Shown piece by piece: positions 53,038-59,818 of a DNA stretch of 64,000 nt. Positions within the stretch are counted from its first letter, which is position 1; every line of letters starts with the position of its first letter. The stretch covers positions 1-64,000 of the forward strand of contig CAZOWM010000015.1 of NCBI GenBank assembly GCA_964583615.1, read 5' to 3'. The DNA is from CAZOWM01 sp964583615. Its GTDB lineage: Bacteria; Spirochaetota; B62-G9; DRHN01. The position numbers and the translations under genes were made by a program. A model generated the notes under the pieces. It worked only from the letters and a program-made list of their open reading frames with translations. It was not told the DNA's origin and did no database searches.

Positions 53038-54240
53038 TCAGCCGGAGTACTTCTTTATAAACGGAATATCGGTGTTTATTTCCGGGCCGAAAAATTTAAA
53101 CACAATGAGGTCCCCGCTTCCCGTATTTTCAATGGGAAATCCTTCTGTGGCCTTTTTATGGGTAACGAGCATCTCGTCAACACCGAAGGTCTTAGATTCG
53201 ACCTGATGTCCGTCGATCGTACCGCTCCCCTTCCACACGAGCACATTGTACACGCCATTGTCCCGGCTTTGAAAGCTCTGTCCGGGAAACACGGTGAGTT
53301 TTTTCCCACTGAACTTCTTTGTGTTGTAGTAGATCCACTCCTCGTGCCCGCCTTCCTGTCGTGTGTTTTCAACGGGTATCGGCTCGAGGTGGCGATTCTC
53401 ATAAAAGTAGGGGTCTCCGTTGATCTCCCAGTCACACTGCTCGAGCACGGCTCTCTCACCAAGACGTTTTTTATCCTCCTCGCTCACATCCTTGAAGAGA
53501 AGGCTTTTCGGGGTGGTTCTGCCGTTCAGCTTGGCCTGAAGCATGGCGAAAACATCTGAATCTTCCTGGAGCTCAAGGGTGAGCGCAGTACCGGGAGCAT
53601 GCAGCACGCCTGAAGGCAGGTGAAATCCCTCTCCGGGCACGTTGAGATAGGCACGTGCATGTTTGAGGATGAGATCACTGTTCCAGTCCACAAGATAGGG
53701 GAGAAGTGTTTCGATCTGCTTCCCCTGGTCAACGAGGAAGGGGTGTACACCGAAGAAGGTCTCGGGGTGGGGGCCGAGCTCAACGTCCTCGAGAAAGTAG
53801 TACGCTTCCTCCTTCGCGTTCTTTCCCACTTTTTCCGCATCGTGCTGCATCTGATGCAGGTGATAGTGGATCCTCGAGCCGAAATCGTAAATCTTCACAA
53901 GTCTTCCGAGTCCCGCGTGGGCCTGTGCGTACTCTTCTCCCATGAAGGTATCTGGGCACACTCTCACCGCATCAATGAGCAGGATGTCATCCCCCTCTAT
54001 GTCGAGGTATGAGAGCCCTTCATCGTCTGGTCCGATTGCGTTGTCAGCCTTGGTGACCGAGGCCAGCCATCGCTCGGTAATGAATCCCCGTTCTCCGACA
54101 TCATACTCCTCCTCCTTCAGACCCAGACGGTACCCTGGCGGAAGAAAGTCCCGGGCCACCCAGCATGGCCTCAGATAGAGTACGCCGTTGTGTTTCTCGA
54201 CAGCGTTTTCCACAATTTTCCGAATTCTCGCATCGTCCAT
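53038..54240 (-). CDS. Mannose-6-phosphate isomerase-like cupin protein
   Basis: This 400-residue protein resembles class I phosphomannose isomerases in its cupin core. HYHLHQMQHD near 128 and LPSGVLHAPGTALTLELQEDSD near 215 carry His and Glu residues like the zinc ligands of that family, and a second cupin-like half follows (GQSFQSRDNGVYNVLVWKG near 325). The N-terminal 100 residues (LRPCWVARDFLPPG) are unusual for ManA. The substrate may be another sugar phosphate. GAGGAGAGG before the ATG supports the start. It stands apart from other sugar genes. Confidence 0.7.
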   Translation of the reverse strand: MDDARIRKIVENAVEKHNGVLYLRPCWVARDFLPPGYRLGLKEEEYDVGERGFITERWLASVTKADNAIGPDDEGLSYLDIEGDDILLIDAVRVCPDTFMGEEYAQAHAGLGRLVKIYDFGSRIHYHLHQMQHDAEKVGKNAKEEAYYFLEDVELGPHPETFFGVHPFLVDQGKQIETLLPYLVDWNSDLILKHARAYLNVPGEGFHLPSGVLHAPGTALTLELQEDSDVFAMLQAKLNGRTTPKSLLFKDVSEEDKKRLGERAVLEQCDWEINGDPYFYENRHLEPIPVENTRQEGGHEEWIYYNTKKFSGKKLTVFPGQSFQSRDNGVYNVLVWKGSGTIDGHQVESKTFGVDEMLVTHKKATEGFPIENTGSGDLIVFKFFGPEINTDIPFIKKYSG

Positions 54241-54311
54241 AGTCCTCTCCTCTCACTATCTCCAGAAAGGGATTATAAAGAATATCCCTCTTTTGCCAAA
54301 CATTTTCATGA

Positions 54312-54770
54312 TCAGTCCCCCAAGCTATCATCAGACGCATGTGTTCCCGGTGGGGAAATTTTTCTTATGAAATCCGGAGGAAGCTTCGCTGCTGCATGCC
54401 GAAGATAATCGTATCCAGCCATGAAGGTTTCCCCTTCCGCAACATGTTTTTCGTCTGATGAGCGGCTCACACGAAACGAAACGGTGAAACGGACCTTCCC
54501 CATATCAGAGACCCTCAGTCCCACCACCAGCTCATCGCCGGGGAATATTTCGTCTTTCATTCTGACACGCGCCTCTGTCATGATGAGTCCTTTTCCCCCT
54601 CCGACATCGAATTCGGTGTATCCCAGGGACTTCAAATATCTGACACGCACGTCGTGAAACACAAGAAGCATGCCGTCAAAACCCATGTGTCCCCCGTAGT
54701 TCAGATCCCCAACCCTCACAGTGTAGCGCGTGGTAAATAAAAACGTGCCGTTCACGGACACACACCTCAT
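54312..54770 (-). CDS. Hot-dog-fold thioesterase (4HBT-like)
   Basis: This 152-residue protein of the 4-hydroxybenzoyl-CoA thioesterase superfamily has VRVGDLNYGGHMGFDGML near residue 18, the helix and Asp/Asn region of the family, then LIMTEARVRMKDEIFPGDEL and the C-terminal strand AEGETFMAGYD. It probably hydrolyses an acyl-CoA. The start is uncertain: ATG 54770 has little Shine-Dalgarno, and in-frame GTG codons three and five positions on are alternatives. It is not linked to a lipid operon here. Confidence 0.8.
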   Translation of the reverse strand: MRCVSVNGTFLFTTRYTVRVGDLNYGGHMGFDGMLLVFHDVRVRYLKSLGYTEFDVGGGKGLIMTEARVRMKDEIFPGDELVVGLRVSDMGKVRFTVSFRVSRSSDEKHVAEGETFMAGYDYLRHAAAKLPPDFIRKISPPGTHASDDSLGD

Positions 54771-54865
54771 TCACGATCTTCGGAAAGAGTCTGTGTAGTG
54801 AGGCCCCTATCCGAAAACCGTTTCACAGGATCATTGAAAGCTCGCACATACAGATGGGACTTTGG

Positions 54866-55081
54866 CTAGAGCATTTTTTTCCCCGCGTCTGTGGCGGAGT
54901 ATTTCCCGTCCTTTTCCGCGATCAGCCCTGCATCGTGCAGTTCACGGAGGCTTGATCGTATTTTAAATAGAGGCTGCCCGATCTTCTTTCCGATTTCTTC
55001 AGGAGTAACATGGGACTCCGCCGCTTTGATCAACGCGCGCCCCGATTCCGAAATGCTTCCGTCAGGATTTACACAGGCCAT
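54866..55081 (-). CDS. Small winged-helix-like protein
   Basis: This 71-residue basic protein reads as a single winged helix: helix-turn-helix SHVTPEEIGKKIGQPLFKIR followed by LRELHDAGLIAEKDGKYSAT, the recognition helix and wing. AAAGGAGGG before the ATG is a strong Shine-Dalgarno. It lies 12 bases downstream of the peroxiredoxin gene and is surely in its operon. It may be a regulator or a structural DNA-binding protein; the family is not identified. The Cys at position 3 is its only cysteine. Confidence 0.75.
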   Translation of the reverse strand: MACVNPDGSISESGRALIKAAESHVTPEEIGKKIGQPLFKIRSSLRELHDAGLIAEKDGKYSATDAGKKML

Positions 55082-55093
55082 TTGACCCTCCTT

Positions 55094-55759
55094 TTACAGC
55101 GTTTTCTTGCAAAAATACCAGTCCTTGCATTCAAAAGCCTTTTCCTTGACCCGCTCTTCAGCCATTTCCTGCGTGTTGGGCGGCGGTACGATCACCTTGT
55201 CGCCTGGGCGCCAGTTCGCTGGAGTGGCAACTCCATGCTTGTCCGTTGTCTGAAGGGCCTGAATGAGTCGGAGCATCTCGTCCATGTTTCTCCCAGTGGA
55301 GAGTGGATAGTAGATCATTGCCCTGATAATCTGCTTGTCATCGATCACGAACACGCACCGGGACGTTTCCGTCTTGCTCTCTCCCGGCATGACCATGCCG
55401 TACAGAGAGGCGACCTCCTTGTTCAGGTCCGCAATGATAGGAAAGGTGAGTCTCTGTCCGAGCTTTTCTTCCACGTTCCTCGCCCATGCAATGTGTGAGT
55501 ACACGCTGTCGATGCTCAGACCCATGAGCTCGCAGTTCATCTCCTTCAGCTTGGAGTGAATCTGCGCAAAGCCGATAAACTCCGTGGTGCATACCGGGGT
55601 AAAATCGGCAGGGTGAGAAAAGAGGATGAGCCACGATCCTTTGAAATCCTCGAGCTTGATCTTTCCGAAGGTAGTCACTGCCTCGAACTGAGGGGCGGGC
55701 TCTCCAAGCCTGGGCAACCGTACCGTTTGATTCTGCTGTACTTCTTCCACCTGTTCCAT
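55094..55759 (-). CDS. Peroxiredoxin (Prx6-type)
   Basis: This 221-residue thiol peroxidase of the AhpC/Prx6 branch has the peroxidatic Cys in HPADFTPVCTTEF near residue 58, an Arg in SRCVFVIDD near 135, and the Prx6-type C-terminal domain (GVATPANWRPGDKVIVPPP). Extra cysteines near the end (FECKDWYFC) could act as resolving thiols. It reduces H2O2 and organic peroxides in the cytoplasm. AGGAGG precedes the ATG. The upstream region has a 12-bp inverted repeat and a convergently positioned perR, suggesting oxidative-stress control. Confidence 0.95.
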   Translation of the reverse strand: MEQVEEVQQNQTVRLPRLGEPAPQFEAVTTFGKIKLEDFKGSWLILFSHPADFTPVCTTEFIGFAQIHSKLKEMNCELMGLSIDSVYSHIAWARNVEEKLGQRLTFPIIADLNKEVASLYGMVMPGESKTETSRCVFVIDDKQIIRAMIYYPLSTGRNMDEMLRLIQALQTTDKHGVATPANWRPGDKVIVPPPNTQEMAEERVKEKAFECKDWYFCKKTL

Positions 55760-55795
55760 TTCTTGCCTCCTGTGTTTGAAATTTATTTCCTACAA

Positions 55796-55833
55796 TATTA
55801 AATAATAGTCTGCACAACTCGTATTATTTAATA
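55796..55833. promoter_or_regulatory. Perfect 12-bp inverted repeat upstream of peroxiredoxin
   Basis: TATTAAATAATA (55796-55807) and its exact reverse complement TATTATTTAATA (55822-55833) are separated by 14 bases, 35-75 bases before the peroxiredoxin ATG. The arms are also partly self-palindromic. The size suits a regulator binding site, but neither half is a good PerR 7-1-7 box. Confidence 0.6.
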
Positions 55834-55842
55834 AAGGGACTT

Positions 55843-56262
55843 TTATTTCCCTTCGTACTGTTTCTGGGCGCATTTGTTACACAACCCGTAGAACTCTATT
55901 CTGTGCCGTTTCGCCCTGAACTGCGTTTTTTTGTTCACCATTTCGTTCAAAGAAGCATCGATCGGAAGATCGAGATCGATGATCGCCCCGCACTTTTCGC
56001 AGATAAAATGATAGTGCGGGTCCACATTCGCGTCGAATCTGTCAAAGGTGCTCCCGAAATCAATTTTCCGCACAAGCCGTTGTTCGATGAGGATGTTCAG
56101 GTTTCTGTATATCGTTCCCATGCTCAGGTCGGGGATTTCCTCTTTCAACCTCTCATAGATCCACGCGGCTGTGGGGTGGATACTCGAGGTATGTAATATG
56201 TCGAGGATTTTTTCCCGCTGCCTGCTTCGTTTGTATTTTTTTTCTCTGGCTTCTTTCTTCAA
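55843..56262 (-). CDS. perR: PerR/Fur-family regulator
   Basis: This ~139-residue metal-dependent repressor has an N-terminal winged helix (HPTAAWIYERLKEEIPDLSM, then GTIYRNLNILIEQRLV). In the C-terminal metal domain, FDANVDPHYHFICEKCG supplies the His/Asp regulatory site and one Cys pair; GLCNKCA supplies the second pair for structural zinc. The combination with an adjacent peroxiredoxin favours PerR over Fur. A longer frame opens at ATG 56307, but a sigma70 promoter (56291-56318) lies across it, so I place the start at TTG 56262, which gives the normal N-terminal length. Confidence 0.85.
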   Translation of the reverse strand: MKKEAREKKYKRSRQREKILDILHTSSIHPTAAWIYERLKEEIPDLSMGTIYRNLNILIEQRLVRKIDFGSTFDRFDANVDPHYHFICEKCGAIIDLDLPIDASLNEMVNKKTQFRAKRHRIEFYGLCNKCAQKQYEGK

Positions 56263-56282
56263 TGCACTATGTCTGATAAAAC

Positions 56283-56318
56283 TAAGAATGATTATTAATT
56301 TAATCATGTTGTTGTCAA
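56283..56318 (-). promoter_or_regulatory. perR promoter overlapped by a PerR-box-like sequence
   Basis: TTGACA (56313-56318) and AATAAT (56291-56296) are 16 bases apart. Overlapping the -10, TAATAATCATTCTTA (56283-56297) matches the PerR consensus TTATAATnATTATAA at 11 of 14 positions. Autoregulation is expected. Confidence 0.6.
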
Positions 56319-56406
56319 AGTCAATGGCAAATTCGAACTTCCTTGAGTTGCTCTGTTATGCACTGCGCATTATTTTTATGATGAGTCTAGAGAAGAGAAG
56401 CAATTC

Positions 56407-56490
56407 ATGAAAAGTCTCAAAGGAAAGATTATATACCTGACAGGCGCAACAAAGGGCATCGGACATGCAACGGGGAAACAGAAAGCATGA
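56407..56490 (+). pseudogene. N-terminal stub of a short-chain dehydrogenase
   Basis: A 27-codon frame begins with LKGKIIYLTGATKGIG, the first strand and the NAD-binding TGxxxGIG motif of short-chain dehydrogenases. It then leaves the family after seven more codons and stops. The ~220 residues that should follow, including the YxxxK active site, are absent. It is a deletion remnant whose far side touches the promoter of the HU-fusion gene. Confidence 0.75.
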
Positions 56491-56515
56491 AAAATCTTTT
56501 CCCATGTTCTATACT
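56488..56515 (+). promoter_or_regulatory. Possible promoter of the HU-fusion gene
   Basis: TATACT (56510-56515) is a good -10; the -35 candidate TGAAAA (56488-56493) at 16 bases is weak. Confidence 0.35.
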
Positions 56516-56547
56516 ATAAGGAGAAAATACGCAGTGAGAGGACGACT

Positions 56548-57399
56548 ATGGAACCGTATTTCAAACAGCTTCCGGAGACCATACAAAACCACGTAAAGGA
56601 GGTTGCCAAATCGGTAAAAATACACGGTGATGAGGACCCAATTGAGCTTGTTTCCAGGGTCTGGCTCGAAAAACGCAGGATGTTCGAAGAGCAGACGAAA
56701 AATCTCAGGATGGAAGAAACGGACATTCTTGCTTCCGACGATCCAAGGGGCGCGCTCGTACTCACCTATTCAGGTTCACTCCTCAGCCTCACGACCTCTT
56801 CAGGAAACGTGCGCATGGTGGAATATGCGAGCATCGGCCTCAGAAAGGACGTTCCTGAAATCGCACAAAAGGAAAATGCGGTCCTGTCAGGAGACGTTCG
56901 CGTTGACACCGTCGTAGAGTTTCAGGACGGACCGATAAAGAAAAGTTCTCCCGCCCTGAAGATCGCGGTGTGCGGGAAAAATGTGGGCGAAGATGAGCAG
57001 AACAAGAGGATCCGCGAGGCAACGATATTTCTCACCAACGGATTCGTGAAAATAAACAGGACGATTATCAGTCCGGCTGAGTCTGGACCGGACCAGTTCA
57101 CAATGAAAACCATGACCGCCTACATCGCGTCAAAGAATGGATTGTCCCAGAAATTCACACGGCAGGTCCTTGAGGATTACATAAATGTGATGGAAACGGG
57201 CGTTTTGCTCGGAGCGAGCGTACCTTTCGGGAGAATCGGAAAGCTCTATTTGAAAAAACGTCCTGCGCAGAAAGCCCGCGTCGGAAGAAACCCTTCTACC
57301 GGCGAGGAGATCACCATCAAGGCGAAACCCGAAACCTATATACCACGTATCTCTTTCAGCAAACACCTGAAAGAAAGAGCGTCAGGCCTCAGGGTCTGA
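56548..57399 (+). CDS. Unknown ~175-residue domain fused to an HU DNA-binding domain
   Basis: This 283-residue protein has two parts. Residues ~1-175 are an unfamiliar domain shared with the protein at 62992-63522: WLEK..(M/V)FE.Q, MEE.D.L..DD.RGAL.LTYSGSL, YASIG.R.DVP and N.TII align. Residues ~188-283 are an HU/IHF-type domain: YIASKNGLSQKFTRQVLEDY, then VPFGRIGKLYLKKRPAQKAR and GRNPSTGEEITI, which is the DNA-grasping arm. HU alone is ~90 residues, so this is a true fusion. GAGAGG precedes the ATG. It converges with the VWA-FHA gene; their stops are 18 bases apart. DNA binding is likely; the role of the N-terminal domain is unknown. Confidence 0.85.
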   Translation: MEPYFKQLPETIQNHVKEVAKSVKIHGDEDPIELVSRVWLEKRRMFEEQTKNLRMEETDILASDDPRGALVLTYSGSLLSLTTSSGNVRMVEYASIGLRKDVPEIAQKENAVLSGDVRVDTVVEFQDGPIKKSSPALKIAVCGKNVGEDEQNKRIREATIFLTNGFVKINRTIISPAESGPDQFTMKTMTAYIASKNGLSQKFTRQVLEDYINVMETGVLLGASVPFGRIGKLYLKKRPAQKARVGRNPSTGEEITIKAKPETYIPRISFSKHLKERASGLRV

Positions 57400-57417
57400 C
57401 GGATTTTGTATTTTCGG

Positions 57418-58893
57418 TCACCGCGAGGACCGTGCACGTGAGTTACGGCGCGGTGGTTTCTTTTTTCTCTCTTCCCTCTTTTTTTCTTCCTTTTTCACAC
57501 CTTCATCGAATACCACTGTGGAATCGCCGATCTTTATCAGGTCACCCGGACGGAGCACCTTGGTCTTCACTGGTTTGTTGTTGACCAGAATGGGGGTTTT
57601 CGCGCCAGAAATCGTATAGACACCGTCTTTTTCGGCGATCTTTGCATCTGAAACCGTGAGTTTCGAGTCCCCGGAAATCGTGATATCAGAGGATTCAGTT
57701 CCTCCGATGGTGAGCTCGGATCTCCCTCTGGTGACCGGAAGTGAGTGCACGATTGTCTTTTTCCCTGAATGTCCGAATACCGTGAGACTCGGATCCGTCT
57801 TTTTCCTTTCGAACCTTATGAGCGAGAGAACCCACACGAGCCCGACTGACAGAGGGATGAAAATAAATGGCCAAAAATTGATTCTCTCGTGTCCGAATCC
57901 GAATATGGTTCCCGAAAAGTAGTACCGTTCCGCACTCAGTGCGTTGTCTCCCTCCCTGTACACGACTTCCACAGCCTTCTTTTCAACCGGTTCCATCCCC
58001 GCCCTGAACGAGACGAGGTATTCATTGAGAACCTGTTCCCGTATGAGTTCGTAGAGAGTTTTTAATTTTTTCGGATCGTATACGGAAAAGGAAGCTCCCC
58101 CGGTTTCCTCTGCGATCCTGCGAAGGTTTTTTCTATCAGCCTTTGCGCTCAGCCCTATGGTAAATATGGAAACACCTTCCGCCTGTGCAAACTCAATCGC
58201 ACCCTCCATCCCATGGCGTTCGGGAAAATTGGGGTTATCGTCAAGAGGAAAGTCCTGCCCGTCGGAAAGGAGCACGATGATTTTTCTTCCTCCTGCTGTG
58301 CGAAGATAGTCTACGGACTCATGGAGAGTCTCATAGAGTTCCGTGTACGCCTCCTCCTCGGAAGGTTTGCCGATCGAATCGAGTCCCCAGACTACTTCCA
58401 CCTTCTCGTCCGTTAGTTTTGTCTGAATATCTGGCTTGACATTGAACGAGATCAGCCCCACCTTGTCCATGGGGTTCTTCATCTGATTCATCAGTGAGAC
58501 AACTGCATCTTTTGCGTAGGTGATCCTCCATATGCTGCTGTCGGAAGAATTCTTTTTTTCCCCGGTTCCGTCCCAGTACATGCTTCCCGAATTATCGAGA
58601 ACGAGAAGCAAGTTAATTCCCTGATTTATGTTAACACCTCGCCTGAACATGTCGATTTCACGCTCTTTTCCCATCTCATAGACGGAAAATTGATCTTCCG
58701 TGAGGTTTTTAACCGGCTTTCCGTTTTCATCGGTCACGCTGAGATAGAGATGCACCTGCTGGTTTATCAACAGAGAAGAATTGTCGATCTGTGATATGCG
58801 GAGCGCGTCACACTGTGCTCGGGGGACACAGAGAAAGATGACTGTGATAAAAAAAAGAAAAGAAAAAACCGCGGTATTTCTCACCTTCGGCAC
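57418..58893 (-). CDS. Membrane VWA-domain protein with C-terminal FHA domain
   Basis: This 491-residue protein has a signal peptide (~1-29), a short beta domain, then a von Willebrand A domain (~95-290) with the MIDAS motif LDNSGSMY, a later Thr/Asp region, and LLSDGQD. A membrane helix (WPFIFIPLSVGLVWVLSLI) lies near 345. A cytoplasmic FHA domain (~375-465; RSELTIGG, SDITISGD, NNKPVK, LRPGDLIKIG) and a very basic Lys/Arg tail end it. FHA domains bind phosphothreonine, so the kinase encoded in the same run is the likely partner, with VWA sensing or binding something outside. It is last in the run. Confidence 0.9.
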   Translation of the reverse strand: MPKVRNTAVFSFLFFITVIFLCVPRAQCDALRISQIDNSSLLINQQVHLYLSVTDENGKPVKNLTEDQFSVYEMGKEREIDMFRRGVNINQGINLLLVLDNSGSMYWDGTGEKKNSSDSSIWRITYAKDAVVSLMNQMKNPMDKVGLISFNVKPDIQTKLTDEKVEVVWGLDSIGKPSEEEAYTELYETLHESVDYLRTAGGRKIIVLLSDGQDFPLDDNPNFPERHGMEGAIEFAQAEGVSIFTIGLSAKADRKNLRRIAEETGGASFSVYDPKKLKTLYELIREQVLNEYLVSFRAGMEPVEKKAVEVVYREGDNALSAERYYFSGTIFGFGHERINFWPFIFIPLSVGLVWVLSLIRFERKKTDPSLTVFGHSGKKTIVHSLPVTRGRSELTIGGTESSDITISGDSKLTVSDAKIAEKDGVYTISGAKTPILVNNKPVKTKVLRPGDLIKIGDSTVVFDEGVKKEEKKREERKKKPPRRNSRARSSR

Positions 58894-58913
58894 CCCCGTA
58901 TAAAATATTCTGG

Positions 58914-59804
58914 CTATTTCTTACTGAACAAAAACTGCGCGTCACCGACCCGAATGACATCCCCGTCTTTTAAAACCTTTTTTCCAATCCTTTCGTCGTT
59001 CACATACGTCCCGATTTTTGCTCCTGCATCGGTCAGAACAAATCCTTTTTTCTCCTTTTTAATCATCGTGTGCACATCGGATACTTTCGTATATCCTTCC
59101 AGCCCGATTTCCGTTTTCGGAGATTTTCCGATGTTCGTCATTTTCTGTGTGAGGAGAAACTCCTTCTCTTTGTACTTCCCGTTCAGCAGCATGAGCGACG
59201 CCCGGGCGAGTTTGTTTTCGATGAATCCGTAAAAAATTCCAATGAGAAGACCCAAAAGAACAAACCCCACCAGCCGCACATATTCGTTTTCCGGTTCAAT
59301 GATCTTCAGATACTCGACTGCAAGCCCTCCGAGCAAGCCCCCGATAAACCCTCCGAGGACGCCGTTTCGTATTTTATTTCCCGACCGGCTTCGAACTCCA
59401 TGGGCCATTCCGATGCACATTCCAAAGGTTGCCCAGCCGATCGCTTTCGAAACCGGGAACCCGATCCTTTGAAATGCGTACGACGAATGGAACAATGTCG
59501 TCCCGAGACTGAGCAGTGCCGCCTGCCCTGCAACAAAGCCGACAACCCCGCCCACGACTCCCGTAATCACTCCACTCACCAGTCCAGCCTGTACCTTGAG
59601 TTTCGAGATGGCGAGTATACCCTCGCTTGTTCCGAAGCAGCCACCCATGAAAAGCCCCACCGTTACGCCGAGAACGATGTTGAAAACGAGCAGGGATGGA
59701 AACCATGCCTGATAGAAAAGAACGAGCTCAGCACAGGGCCACGCAGCGAGACCTGAGAAAATTCCTACGAGTCCGAAAAACAGTATTCGTGTTATCAACG
59801 ACAT
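58914..59804 (-). CDS. Polytopic membrane protein with C-terminal FHA domain
   Basis: The 296-residue protein has about six Gly/Ala-rich membrane segments (residues ~1-200; repeats of GxxxGxxxG such as GVITGVVGGVVGFVAGQAAL). A cytoplasmic FHA-like domain follows (~215-296; KTEIGLEGY, SDVHTMIKK, GTYVNDERIGKKVLKDGDV). The glycine-zipper bundle could be a channel or an anchor; the function is unknown. The gene lies 14 bases after the kinase and 20 before the VWA gene, clearly one operon. FHA again implies reading of kinase-made phosphothreonine. Confidence 0.88.
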   Translation of the reverse strand: MSLITRILFFGLVGIFSGLAAWPCAELVLFYQAWFPSLLVFNIVLGVTVGLFMGGCFGTSEGILAISKLKVQAGLVSGVITGVVGGVVGFVAGQAALLSLGTTLFHSSYAFQRIGFPVSKAIGWATFGMCIGMAHGVRSRSGNKIRNGVLGGFIGGLLGGLAVEYLKIIEPENEYVRLVGFVLLGLLIGIFYGFIENKLARASLMLLNGKYKEKEFLLTQKMTNIGKSPKTEIGLEGYTKVSDVHTMIKKEKKGFVLTDAGAKIGTYVNDERIGKKVLKDGDVIRVGDAQFLFSKK

Positions 59805-59818
59805 GATTCTTCCTCTCG

